Notes: generated from the sequence alone by a model not told the origin. DNA of 52,594 bases from Lachnospiraceae bacterium (GCA_022510705.1 JAFLSX010000010.1:1-52594); one strand, 5' to 3'. Shown: positions 42,653 to 51,580, numbered from the stretch's first letter. Made by a program: numbers and translations.

Positions 42653-44038
42653 CTAATCGTTCATGGAACCAGTCAATTCTAAAAGCCTCATATCCTCAGG
42701 AAATACATTCCCTGATGCCGCTCCCGGCTTATAAATTGAAACCTTTACATCATACAAAAGAAAGACCTCCTGCATATCTGCTATTATGCCTCCTGCCGAT
42801 GCACTGGCCGGCACCCAAAGTGTGGTTAACGGCGGGCCTCCCGGATTAGCCAGATTCTCTTGCAGATTGTGATACAAAGTAATCGGACCGGAAGCAGTCA
42901 CCGTCACTTTGGGGGCATAATCACTCTCACAATTCGAGAGCTTCGCGTTGGAAAGATTATTATTGATCTGCTTCACCAAATAGAAATTCTTAGCAGACGT
43001 ATTATTTACCAAATTAATGGTTTCCGAATGAATATCCACACCGCTGATGGAATAAGCCGGATAATAATAGAGGTAAACATTCTCCAACTGCGGGCGAACC
43101 CCTTCCACCTCCGCATCGGTATTATCATACACCGTCGTACTCGGACGATTCGGATCGGAAGCATCGACACATACTACCGGTGATGCAGATTCATCAACAT
43201 ATTTTGTGCCGGAAATAGTAAAATTTCTCAAACTTCCATCATCATCCGTATATTTGTATTTTGCTGTATAATTATACTGTGTCGTTATGGTGACAATGTT
43301 TGCTCCGGATTCCTCTTTTACCTCTACCGTAACCACCTTATCCACAGTCAAAGAATCCTGCATGCTCTCCAGATCATGCAGATCAAAGGTCTCTTCATGC
43401 TCAGCCCCTGCATTGAACTGTTCCGTAAACTCATCTAAAATACTGCTCATGATCTGCGAGTAAACTGCCTGATCCATATTCATGGACTGCCTGTAAACCG
43501 CATCCAGATATTCGTTTATATTCTCCATATCAAGAGCGGCATGCCACCCTGTCTTGGGGGAAATATCAATTTTTATGTCATAATATTTATCGTTATATAT
43601 ACCTTCACACTTAACATTTGTCAATACAAACTCATATTTGCCATCGGGCGCAGGTAAAAAAGTGCCGTTTGCAGGATCAATGCTCACTTCCGCATCAATG
43701 ACACCGTCCCCATTACGGTCGGATGCCCCTACCTCATACCATGAGGTCAGGTTTAGTACGTCGGTACTTATCTGCTCTCCGGAAATCAAACGCATAGAGC
43801 CGCCATTAAACTGTCTGCAGAGCTGCTCCATATCATAGGCCTTCAGCCCTTCCATGATACTCTGGCCCATGGTATTTACACTCTGATTCTCTTTGGCCTT
43901 TGTATTCAATTTGATACTTGTCACCAAAGCGTGTAATAACGGTCCTGATACAATCGCCAAAATTATGACGGCTACCAGAATCTCTATCAGGCTCATACCC
44001 TTGTTATTCAATTTACGCCCGTTTTTGTTTTTTATCAT
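42653..44038 (-). CDS. PilV/GspI-like minor pilin, enlarged
   Basis: A 461-residue prepilin with cleavage at Gly14^Met15 and Glu at +5 (GMSLIEILVAVIILAIVSGP), typical of PilV/GspI. The C-terminal body is much longer than the usual 130-200 residues. It contains beta-rich sequence and an acidic middle, with no domain I recognise. Confidence 0.82.
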   Translation of the reverse strand: MIKNKNGRKLNNKGMSLIEILVAVIILAIVSGPLLHALVTSIKLNTKAKENQSVNTMGQSIMEGLKAYDMEQLCRQFNGGSMRLISGEQISTDVLNLTSWYEVGASDRNGDGVIDAEVSIDPANGTFLPAPDGKYEFVLTNVKCEGIYNDKYYDIKIDISPKTGWHAALDMENINEYLDAVYRQSMNMDQAVYSQIMSSILDEFTEQFNAGAEHEETFDLHDLESMQDSLTVDKVVTVEVKEESGANIVTITTQYNYTAKYKYTDDDGSLRNFTISGTKYVDESASPVVCVDASDPNRPSTTVYDNTDAEVEGVRPQLENVYLYYYPAYSISGVDIHSETINLVNNTSAKNFYLVKQINNNLSNAKLSNCESDYAPKVTVTASGPITLYHNLQENLANPGGPPLTTLWVPASASAGGIIADMQEVFLLYDVKVSIYKPGAASGNVFPEDMRLLELTGSMND

Positions 44039-44074
44039 ATTCTTTTTCTTTCCTTATTTCCCACACGTCACCTG

Positions 44075-44755
44075 TTAGTCCTCCTGCGGAACAAGTGTTC
44101 CGAACAATTCCGAAAGACCACTGGTATAGCTGCCTAAATTCTGAGGTTCATATTCTCTGCCGGTACCCAAAACAGAGTAGAAAGATACCTGAATGGTACC
44201 TGAAAGTTCACCGGTTTCCTCGTCACGGCTGTATGTAATGTTCGTAATGGCCAAACGATTGTTACTATTGTTTATGGTATTAATACAATCCTTCAGGCTC
44301 TGATAAACCGTATTATTAACATATGCGCTTTTTCTTTCTACAAAGACCAGATCCAAATTCAGCTCTTCCATGCCGGCTGCCTGAACTGTCTCCGCCGGTA
44401 TACTTCTAAGAGCCTCCCTGTCGCCAAAATTGAGGTTGGTATATTCTACGTCTGCCGTTTTTATAGTATTTAACGCCAGTACGATCATATCCTCTTCCCT
44501 AACGTCCGGGGGGAACTGTGCCAGAACATTGCGGATTTCCGTTTGCATCAATTCAATTTCCGTATTATACATATCCATATTATCATAGTATTCTTTTAAT
44601 TCCGCAACGCGCTTGTTCAAGGCCACATTGGTCCTTTCGATATCTTCCGCCTTATCTATATAGGACTTGTATACCAGAAAGTACACACCTATTAAGAGCA
44701 GTCCTCCAAGCAAGATCACACATAGCATTATCTGTTTGGGAGATGTATTCTTCAT
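44075..44755 (-). CDS. pilO: PilO-like pilus alignment protein
   Basis: A 226-residue bitopic protein. It has a short cytoplasmic N-terminus, one membrane segment (about 9-29), a coiled coil (about 35-80), and a small alpha/beta domain as in PilO (AQFPPDVREEDMIVLALNTI). It follows the PilM-PilN fusion directly, the usual gene order pilM-N-O. Confidence 0.8.
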   Translation of the reverse strand: MKNTSPKQIMLCVILLGGLLLIGVYFLVYKSYIDKAEDIERTNVALNKRVAELKEYYDNMDMYNTEIELMQTEIRNVLAQFPPDVREEDMIVLALNTIKTADVEYTNLNFGDREALRSIPAETVQAAGMEELNLDLVFVERKSAYVNNTVYQSLKDCINTINNSNNRLAITNITYSRDEETGELSGTIQVSFYSVLGTGREYEPQNLGSYTSGLSELFGTLVPQED

Positions 44756-44768
44756 GCCGTTTCCCCTC

Positions 44769-46538
44769 CTATTCTACCGTCAGAGCTTCTTCTTCTACAG
44801 CTTCTTCTACTGTAACCGGCCAGTAGGCACATACCAGACTGAATACGATCCTGGTGCCGTCATCCGGTGCTTCCGACGCTACTCCGGTACTTCCTTCTTC
44901 TCCTTCGTCACCTTCAGTTCCTTCTTGCCCGGCAGATGTCTGCGCATTGTCGGCATCCTCATCCTCTTCAGTAACAATACCTGTAACGGAAACACTCATC
45001 AGACTGTCAAACTCTCTCAGGGTCTGAATAACCTTTGCAGCCTCCTCCATATTCCTTGTCTCCATAGTGATCACGACCTGTGAAGTATCGGAGGTGAATT
45101 CCCTTACCATTGCACTTGAAGGCAGCTTTGCCTCCAATTCCTCCAGGAAAGCAACCAGCCCGTCATTTGGCGACTCCGTTAATCTATAGCCGGCCTTTAC
45201 CTCATAAAAGAAAACAATTGTATCGTTATAAAGATGGTAGACAGATTCCGCAGGCATATATGTTGCCTCCAGACGTTGCAGACGCGCCTGCTCCGTCTTA
45301 ACCTCATTGTACCGGGTCAGACCCAGCACTGCCAATGCAGCTGAAGCAGCCACAAAAAACACACCGACCAGCACAGTTATATTCTTAAAGTTGACATCCT
45401 TAGAATCGGATTTCTTCTTTTCTTCATTAATAAAACCTACCGGTGCAATCGCCGCACCGATACTGGCAATATAGCGGCCGGGATTTCCTTCACCATCATT
45501 ATGATTCCAGGAAACTGTCTCAAATTTGTTCATTACTACGGTCCGGATACCCAGTTCGTTGGTAAAGAGCTTGGAAAGACCGCTGATATCACTACCCAAA
45601 CCCACCAGGCGGATGCGCTTAATGGGATTTTCAATATTCTTGGAATTGTATAAATCCACAACCCTGCCCACATTACTGATCAGGGGCATGAGGGACTCTG
45701 CAATACTCTGCTTGGCAGCTACCATCCTTTCGCTGTCATCCAAATCATCAAAGTCATCGATCGTATCCGCATCATCCTCAACGGACTTCACATTATTGCT
45801 TAAGGTCACCTTAATACAAGTCTTACGCTTCATCAGTTCCAAAGCATCCTTGTATGTATCCTCCTCAAATGCCTTGGAACTCATCAGGGCCTCTACCGCG
45901 GAATCCACACCGTAGGCCAGATTTCTCTGCAATACCAAATTCTGTGCCGCAAGCACCATGGCAAAGGTAGCACGTTCCTCTACCTTGATCACCATCTCGG
46001 TGTCTTCCTTGCACTCATTTTTCATAACCTGATACATACTGTTGCCGGAATAATCCAAAGCAACCAATTGCAGACCTGCAAGCTGTGCAAAGTTCTCATA
46101 GCCGGCTACCAGCGTCTTGCTTGCCGCCATAACCAGCACCTTGAAACGGTCTGACTGTCCTTCCGCTTTGACTACGCCCAACACCAGATGCGCCAATTCG
46201 TACTCACTTAGATCAATAGGAAAATATTCCGATGCATTGGCTTTCACCATGCCCTCTATCTGATTCATTTTGACTGCAGGCAGCATAACCTCTCTGGTAG
46301 CAATCTTGCTGGAGGTCACCGAAAAAACCGCCTGCTTGGTCTTGATTTTATTCTCACTCAATACTCTCCTTACGGAAGCCGCAAATTCCGCGTTCCCCGT
46401 CAGGAAGCCATCCTCCACGGCCCTCTCGGGCGTGGGTATACTCACATATTTATACACTTTCGGATTCTTCATCCGATAGTCCATTTCACAAATTCTGGTT
46501 AAAGAAATACCAATCTCTACGCTAAGTATTTTAGACAT
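44769..46538 (-). CDS. Fused PilM-PilN pilus assembly protein
   Basis: A 589-residue protein. Residues 1 to about 370 form an actin-like PilM domain (MSKILSVEIGISLTRICEMD at the start; ASEYFPIDLSEYELAH in the middle). A membrane segment follows (about 387-407), then a PilN-like extracytoplasmic domain (about 410-525; FLEELEAKLPSSAMVREFTS). An acidic Gly-rich insertion and a hydrophobic end close it. PilM and PilN are usually separate, bound through a short N-terminal PilN peptide. There is no separate pilN gene here. Confidence 0.82.
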   Translation of the reverse strand: MSKILSVEIGISLTRICEMDYRMKNPKVYKYVSIPTPERAVEDGFLTGNAEFAASVRRVLSENKIKTKQAVFSVTSSKIATREVMLPAVKMNQIEGMVKANASEYFPIDLSEYELAHLVLGVVKAEGQSDRFKVLVMAASKTLVAGYENFAQLAGLQLVALDYSGNSMYQVMKNECKEDTEMVIKVEERATFAMVLAAQNLVLQRNLAYGVDSAVEALMSSKAFEEDTYKDALELMKRKTCIKVTLSNNVKSVEDDADTIDDFDDLDDSERMVAAKQSIAESLMPLISNVGRVVDLYNSKNIENPIKRIRLVGLGSDISGLSKLFTNELGIRTVVMNKFETVSWNHNDGEGNPGRYIASIGAAIAPVGFINEEKKKSDSKDVNFKNITVLVGVFFVAASAALAVLGLTRYNEVKTEQARLQRLEATYMPAESVYHLYNDTIVFFYEVKAGYRLTESPNDGLVAFLEELEAKLPSSAMVREFTSDTSQVVITMETRNMEEAAKVIQTLREFDSLMSVSVTGIVTEEDEDADNAQTSAGQEGTEGDEGEEGSTGVASEAPDDGTRIVFSLVCAYWPVTVEEAVEEEALTVE

Positions 46539-46576
46539 AGTGTCCCCTTTCTATTTTGCCGCCGTTTTAATATGGT

Positions 46577-47350
46577 CTAAAACCCCAGAACTCCTAAATA
46601 CCAGGAAAGAAACCGTTCTCCCCACAGAGCGGCTGCCATGACCCCTATGGATAGGTAAGGTCCCATGGCAAGCACATGACCCTCTCCCGAAACTCTCATA
46701 CGAATGAGGTGGACGACAGCCCCCACAATACATCCGATCAAAAATGCCAGAATGATCAGCTTCCAGCCTAACAGCAGTCCACAGGCCGCCATCAGTTTGA
46801 TGTCACCGCCGCCGATTGCCCGGCCCTTGGTGCATACATACAAAATATAGAGAAAGACGCTGACCGATACCAGCCCGATTATGTAGAGCAGCAGATTCCG
46901 ATAATCCAATGCTGCCCTGATAATACCCAAAAAGCCGATGAAGATATTGCATCCCACCGGTATCTCGTAAGTCTTCCAGTCAATAAAGCTCAAAACTAAG
47001 AGTGCGCTGCCTGCCAGGCAGAAGAGTAGGGCCTCCACGCCTATGCCGCAGACACAAAAAACCAATACATACAGGCCCCCGTTCAGCACCTCAAGCACGA
47101 GGTGCTGAGGGGATATCCTGGTTTTACATTTTCGACATTTACCTCCCAGAAACATATAACTGAAAATCGGCACCAGGTCATACCACTTCAGCTGATAGCC
47201 GCAGTTCTCACAATGGGAACGTACCTTTACCACGCTCTCCTTTCGGGGAAGCCTTAAGATACACACATTGACGAAGCTGCCGATCACGCTGCCGTAGAGA
47301 AAGACCACTGCACATATTGCGATTTTCAGAGATGTAGGGATATCAACCAT
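46577..47350 (-). CDS. pilD: Prepilin peptidase / N-methyltransferase
   Basis: A 257-residue membrane aspartyl protease. Catalytic Asp124 (SFIDWKTYEIP) and Asp183 (GGGDIKLMA) are present. The cytoplasmic four-Cys zinc motif (Cys47, 50, 72, 75) of the methylating type is intact. It cleaves after Gly and methylates the pilins encoded beside it. Confidence 0.96.
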   Translation of the reverse strand: MVDIPTSLKIAICAVVFLYGSVIGSFVNVCILRLPRKESVVKVRSHCENCGYQLKWYDLVPIFSYMFLGGKCRKCKTRISPQHLVLEVLNGGLYVLVFCVCGIGVEALLFCLAGSALLVLSFIDWKTYEIPVGCNIFIGFLGIIRAALDYRNLLLYIIGLVSVSVFLYILYVCTKGRAIGGGDIKLMAACGLLLGWKLIILAFLIGCIVGAVVHLIRMRVSGEGHVLAMGPYLSIGVMAAALWGERFLSWYLGVLGF

Positions 47351-47383
47351 GGGAGTGTCCTCTTGCGACTGTTCAATCAGCCA

Positions 47384-47806
47384 TTACTTATGAGCATTTT
47401 GGTAAGGTGCTGCTTCCGGATAAATCTCCACAGCAGGATCCGCACCGCCACCCAGTGTAATTTGCGTAACGCCTCCTTCGACGGTATAAGTCACCGTCCA
47501 TACATAGGCGGCATTAACGCGGGAACCAGGCAGCGTGGCCAAGTTCTCCACACCTGTAACTGCCGTACCGCCTGCTCCGGTAATCGTACCGTCAGCGGTA
47601 ATCTGTTCATCAGAGATTGCCGCATTCACGGCGTGAGCAATTTCATCCGCATTGGTGATGTCGATGGAAACTCTGGACTTCTTCACATATTTTAAATACT
47701 GAGGAGCCAAAATTCCAACCAGCACCGCCATGATGGCAATCACAATGATCAATTCCACCAGGGAAAACCCCCGGTTGCTCTTTTTTACCAATCGTTCAGT
47801 CATCAT
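47384..47806 (-). CDS. Second major-pilin-like protein
   Basis: A 140-residue prepilin: leader ending KKSNRG, Gly13^Phe14 with Glu at +5 (GFSLVELIIVIAIMAVLVGI). It has no Cys. It is clearly a paralogue of the preceding pilin through its N-terminal half and a shared C-terminus of the form AAPYQ-x-AH. Its ribosome binding site is weak, unlike that of the first pilin, which suggests lower expression. Confidence 0.92.
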   Translation of the reverse strand: MMTERLVKKSNRGFSLVELIIVIAIMAVLVGILAPQYLKYVKKSRVSIDITNADEIAHAVNAAISDEQITADGTITGAGGTAVTGVENLATLPGSRVNAAYVWTVTYTVEGGVTQITLGGGADPAVEIYPEAAPYQNAHK

Positions 47807-47822
47807 TATGCTTTACTAATTA

Positions 47823-48209
47823 TTAGTGAGCTGCCTGATAAGGAGCTGCATCCGGATATACCTGATCGCCGCCCAGCGTAATGCTGGTAACACCGTCTTT
47901 CAAAGTATAGGTTACAACCCACTGCTGAGTAGCATCTACACGGGAAACAGGGAACTTATCCATATTCTCTACGTTGGTAATTGCAGCGCCGCCTACACCG
48001 GACTGAGAGCCAGCAGCAGTAATCTGTCCGTCAGCAATTGCTGCACTGAAAGCTGCCTGGATTTCCTGTGCATTGGTGATGTCGGTAGAAACCTTGGACT
48101 TGTTTACATACTTCAGATACTGAGGTGCTAAAATACCGATCAACACTGCCATGATGGCAATAACGATGATCAACTCAACGAGTGAAAAACCTTTGTTGTC
48201 CTTTTTCAT
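47823..48209 (-). CDS. pilA: Major type IV pilin
   Basis: A 128-residue prepilin with a seven-residue leader (MKKDNKG) and cleavage before Phe8; Glu is at +5 (GFSLVELIIVIAIMAVLIGI). It has no Cys and a short globular domain ending AAPYQAAH. A strong AAGGAG ribosome binding site and a hairpin upstream suit high expression, so I take it as the main subunit. Confidence 0.93.
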   Translation of the reverse strand: MKKDNKGFSLVELIIVIAIMAVLIGILAPQYLKYVNKSKVSTDITNAQEIQAAFSAAIADGQITAAGSQSGVGGAAITNVENMDKFPVSRVDATQQWVVTYTLKDGVTSITLGGDQVYPDAAPYQAAH

Positions 48210-48251
48210 AAATCTTCTCTCCTTTTTTATTATATTATTGTTTATATCTCT

Positions 48252-48271
48252 AACGCCGCCCTACCGACGTT
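48252..48271 (-). other. Hairpin between pilC and the major pilin gene
   Basis: AACG-CCG and CGG-CGTT type arms (48252-48258 and 48265-48271, one mismatch) form a small GC-rich stem in the 72-base gap. No T tract follows. It could mark mRNA processing or protect the pilin message; this is inference. Confidence 0.35.
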
Positions 48272-48280
48272 AAATTCATT

Positions 48281-49495
48281 TTACAGATTCTCCAGTGCCT
48301 GATACATGGATAACATGGGTGCCATACATGCGCCGATCAATATACCTACTATTCCGGCCATGACCAGAATAATGACAGGTTCCATAGCTGCCATCAAGGA
48401 CTGCACCGCCAGTTCCACTTCTTCGTCATAATAATCTGCCAGCTTGGTCAACATCTCTTCCGTGTTACCGGCTTCCTCGCCGATACGGGTCATATGGTAC
48501 ACCATGGGCGGAAAGAGTCCGCACTCTTCCAGCGGTCTGGATAAGGGCTGCCCGATAATGATTTCGTTCTTACAGTTGTCCAGTGCTTCCTTAAAGTAGA
48601 CATTTTCCATGGTACCGCCCACAATATCTACCGCTTCTATCAAAGGTACACCTGCTGCGAGCAGGGTACTCAAGGTACGGGCCATCATAGAGGAAGCGGT
48701 TTTCACTTCCAGATTCTTCATGGCCGGAATCCTTAACTTCAGTCCATGGAGCACATGTTTACCCGAATCCGTGGCTGCAAAGCTTTTGATTCCTATTGCA
48801 GCGGCAATGACTAACGGCACCAATATGAACCACTTGCCTATAATGAAATTGCTGAGTGCCATAACGCCCTTGGTAAGAGCCGGCAATTCCGTGCCCAGAT
48901 CCACAAACATATTGGCATAGTTGGGAATGACCACTGTCAACATAACAATGACTACCGCCACCATAACAACACAGATTACGGCAGGATAAATCATGGCCTT
49001 CTTAACCAGAGCCTTTGTCTTGGCAGATTTTTCAAACTGGACGGCCATACGCTCCAGCGCTACATCCAAGCTACCGGAAGATTCACCTGCGGCCACCATG
49101 TTGACCAGCAGACTCGGGAACACTTTCGGAAACTCCGACAGGGAATGCGCCAAGGTTTCACCTTTCTCCACGCTGACTCTCACGCCCTCCACAGCCTTCT
49201 GCAGCTGTACATTCTCCGTCTGCTCGCTGAGCATCTTCAGGGCCTCCAAAATGGATACGCCCGCTTTCGTCATTGCCACAAACTGCCTACAGAAAACGCT
49301 TAAGTCCCTGGGTTTGGGATATCCGCCGATTTGAATATTGATATCCTTGGTAAGAGCACTCTGCTCCTTTAATTCCAACAGCGTCAGCCCCTGCTGCTTT
49401 ATCTCAGATTTCGCCTTCTCCTCGTTGTCCGCCTCTACACTGCCTTTTATAACTTTGCCGGCCTTATCTATTGCCTCATAGCCATAGGATGCCAT
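48281..49495 (-). CDS. pilC: Type IV pilus inner-membrane platform protein PilC
   Basis: A 404-residue protein with two GspF/T2SSF domains (about 65-190 and 265-395) and three membrane segments (about 168-190, 220-240, and 370-395). Motifs such as FVAMTKAGVSILEALKML and its second-half counterpart AAGVPLIEAVDIV mark the duplicated domain. It couples ATPase turning to pilin insertion. Confidence 0.95.
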   Translation of the reverse strand: MASYGYEAIDKAGKVIKGSVEADNEEKAKSEIKQQGLTLLELKEQSALTKDINIQIGGYPKPRDLSVFCRQFVAMTKAGVSILEALKMLSEQTENVQLQKAVEGVRVSVEKGETLAHSLSEFPKVFPSLLVNMVAAGESSGSLDVALERMAVQFEKSAKTKALVKKAMIYPAVICVVMVAVVIVMLTVVIPNYANMFVDLGTELPALTKGVMALSNFIIGKWFILVPLVIAAAIGIKSFAATDSGKHVLHGLKLRIPAMKNLEVKTASSMMARTLSTLLAAGVPLIEAVDIVGGTMENVYFKEALDNCKNEIIIGQPLSRPLEECGLFPPMVYHMTRIGEEAGNTEEMLTKLADYYDEEVELAVQSLMAAMEPVIILVMAGIVGILIGACMAPMLSMYQALENL

Positions 49496-49566
49496 GTAAA
49501 TCCCCCTTAACTGCTACTGCTGTTTCTCTCCGACTGGTACTATGTACCCACACTATTACTAGTTTC

Positions 49567-49595
49567 ATTCTACCATATAATTAAATAATTGTAAA
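49567..49595 (-). promoter_or_regulatory. Probable sigma-A promoter of the pilC-pilin operon
   Basis: TTTACA (49590-49595) and TAGAAT (49567-49572) are 17 bases apart on the minus strand, each one base from consensus. The predicted start is near 49560. The 5' leader of about 65 bases contains a GGTAC-ATA-GTACC hairpin and a GGGGGA ribosome binding site. Confidence 0.75.
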
Positions 49596-49720
49596 CCAAA
49601 TATTTCATCGACATTGTGGGGATATTTCTGAAGAGATTTCTACTATAATAATATATATGCGTCCGGGAATAAATTATATTTCATAAAACAAATAATCGCA
49701 AACATGCACAAATCAAAAAA

Positions 49721-49742
49721 CCGCGCCGGATAACCGACGCGG
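49721..49742 (-). terminator. Terminator between pilB and pilC
   Basis: CCGCG-C-CGG / CCG-A-CGCGG arms (one mismatch) with an ATAA loop are followed by TTTTTT on the minus strand. It makes pilB a separate transcription unit from pilC and the pilins. Confidence 0.88.
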
Positions 49743-49759
49743 CCCATATCTGTAATCTA

Positions 49760-51454
49760 TTATGCATCGAAGGATACCTTCATCATCTCGCTGAAAGAAG
49801 TGATACCCGTAAGAACATATTCTGAAGCGCTCATACGCAGAGTATGCATACCTTCCTTTATTGCCTGTGCTTTGATTTCCTCAGCGTTGCCGCCCTTGCT
49901 GATAATATGGCGCAGAGGCTGGGTCATCTCCAAAATCTCATAGACGCCGATACGCCCTTTATAGCCCATATTGTCACACTGAGGACAGCCGCAGGGTTCA
50001 TATATCTCAACATTCTCCTCCTCGGGTTTGCAACCTAAGATCTCCCGTTCTTCTTCGTTGGCAAAGCGGGGTTTCTTGCAGTTGGGGCAAAGACGTCTTA
50101 CCAGACGCTGGGCAATAACACCCACGATGGAGTCCGCGATCAAATAGGGTTCCAGCCCCATATCCGCCAAACGGGTAATTGTGCTGGCTGAGGAGTTGGT
50201 ATGCAGGGTACTTACTACCAAGTGGCCGGTAATGGAAGCCTGTACCGCGATACTGGCCGTTTCAATATCTCGAATCTCACCGATCATGATGATATCCGGG
50301 TCCTGACGCAGAATGGAACGCAGGGCACTGGCAAAAGTCAGATTCGCTTTGTTGTTTGTCTGCACCTGATTAATACCGTCAATATTGGCCTCCACAGGGT
50401 CCTCAACGGTGATGATATTTACATCCTCGGTATTTAACTCACTAAGTGCGGTATACAGGGTGGTGGATTTACCGCTACCGGTAGGTCCCGTTACCAGCAA
50501 AATACCGTGGGGGTTTTTCAAAATATGGTCAAACTGCTTCATTTCTGCAGGCTTTAAACCCAACTGGCTCTTCTCTCTGTTTAATGCCGTCTTAGCAGCC
50601 AGACGCATAACAATCTTCTCGCCGTATACGGTGGGCAGAACAGATACACGGATATCATACTCGGTACGGTCTACCATTTGGGTAATACGTCCGTCCTGAG
50701 GCTTTCTCTTCTCCGCAATATCCATGCCGCCGATAATCTTTACACGGGCTGAGAGTGCAGGAAGAACCGCAATATCGTATCTGGCCCTTTCATACAGGGC
50801 GCCGTCGATACGGTAACGGATACGAACCTTTCTTTCCATGGGTTCAATATGTATATCGGAAGACCGCTGCCTGGCAGCCTTCTCAATCATATCCTTTACC
50901 AGCATAACAATGGGCGAGCTGTTGATATCCTCATCGAAGGTATCATCTTCCTCTATGATCAACCGCTCCTTGGTATATTCCTCCAGAGCGGAATCCACTT
51001 CATCCGTGCCGAAGTATTTATCTATGGCCAGCATGATGCTCCTGGGCGTAGCCACCACAGGCTCTACCTGACAGCCCGTAATGATGGAAATATCGTCCAT
51101 GGCGTTTAAATCCTGGGGATCGGCCATAGCCAGCTGCAGGATGTTCATATTATCCTGTGCATAGCCTAAAGGTAACACTTGATTCTTTTTTAATACAGAG
51201 GCCGACACTAAATTCTGAATATCGGGTGCAATGGTAATGTTCTGCAGATCACTGTAAGCGTAACCCAGCTGCGTACTCAGCACGCTTGCAATCACTTCCT
51301 CCGTTACCATATTCTCATCTACCAGAGTTTCTCCCAGCTTTCTGCCGCTTCCCTTCTGCATCTCCAGCGCCTGCTCCAGCTGTTCCTCCGTAATGGCGCC
51401 GCTTTCTACCAACGCCTCACCTAAACGAACCTTTCTTCTGATGAAATCTGCCAT
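49760..51454 (-). CDS. pilB: Type IV pilus assembly ATPase PilB with MshEN c-di-GMP-binding N-terminus
   Basis: A 564-residue GspE/PilB ATPase. Two 24-residue motifs, 10-33 (RLGEALVESGAITEEQLEQA onward) and 39-62 (KLGETLVDENMVTEEVIASV onward), are separated by exactly five residues, the defining layout of the MshEN c-di-GMP receptor domain. Walker A is GPTGSGKS at 323-330, Walker B DIIMIGEIRD at 387-396, His box near 408-419, and zinc-type cysteines are at 456, 459, 490, and 493. The family extends pili; no retraction ATPase gene is nearby. GGAGG lies 13 bases before the ATG, a rather long spacing. Confidence 0.95.
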   Translation of the reverse strand: MADFIRRKVRLGEALVESGAITEEQLEQALEMQKGSGRKLGETLVDENMVTEEVIASVLSTQLGYAYSDLQNITIAPDIQNLVSASVLKKNQVLPLGYAQDNMNILQLAMADPQDLNAMDDISIITGCQVEPVVATPRSIMLAIDKYFGTDEVDSALEEYTKERLIIEEDDTFDEDINSSPIVMLVKDMIEKAARQRSSDIHIEPMERKVRIRYRIDGALYERARYDIAVLPALSARVKIIGGMDIAEKRKPQDGRITQMVDRTEYDIRVSVLPTVYGEKIVMRLAAKTALNREKSQLGLKPAEMKQFDHILKNPHGILLVTGPTGSGKSTTLYTALSELNTEDVNIITVEDPVEANIDGINQVQTNNKANLTFASALRSILRQDPDIIMIGEIRDIETASIAVQASITGHLVVSTLHTNSSASTITRLADMGLEPYLIADSIVGVIAQRLVRRLCPNCKKPRFANEEEREILGCKPEEENVEIYEPCGCPQCDNMGYKGRIGVYEILEMTQPLRHIISKGGNAEEIKAQAIKEGMHTLRMSASEYVLTGITSFSEMMKVSFDA

Positions 51455-51551
51455 CTTCTATCTATAACCTCCGGCTATTTATATTAGGAATGAAATAGCA
51501 TCCAAGTAATGTATTTCTTACCGTTTGGGTCTTATAACCCCATTCTTTTCT

Positions 51552-51580
51552 ATTATAATCTTATTCGCATTTTCTGTCAA
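51552..51580 (-). promoter_or_regulatory. Exact-consensus sigma-A promoter of pilB
   Basis: TTGACA (51575-51580), a 17-base spacer, and TATAAT (51552-51557) on the minus strand match the sigma-A consensus at all twelve positions. The predicted start is near 51545, giving a leader of about 90 bases. A CodY-like sequence (51568-51582, 11 of 15) overlaps the -35 box. Confidence 0.88.

Noticed and set aside
49496-49759. Possible c-di-GMP riboswitch before pilC
   Set aside because: I looked for GEMM-type conserved segments in this gap and in the pilB leader because pili are often controlled this way. None of the conserved words were found.
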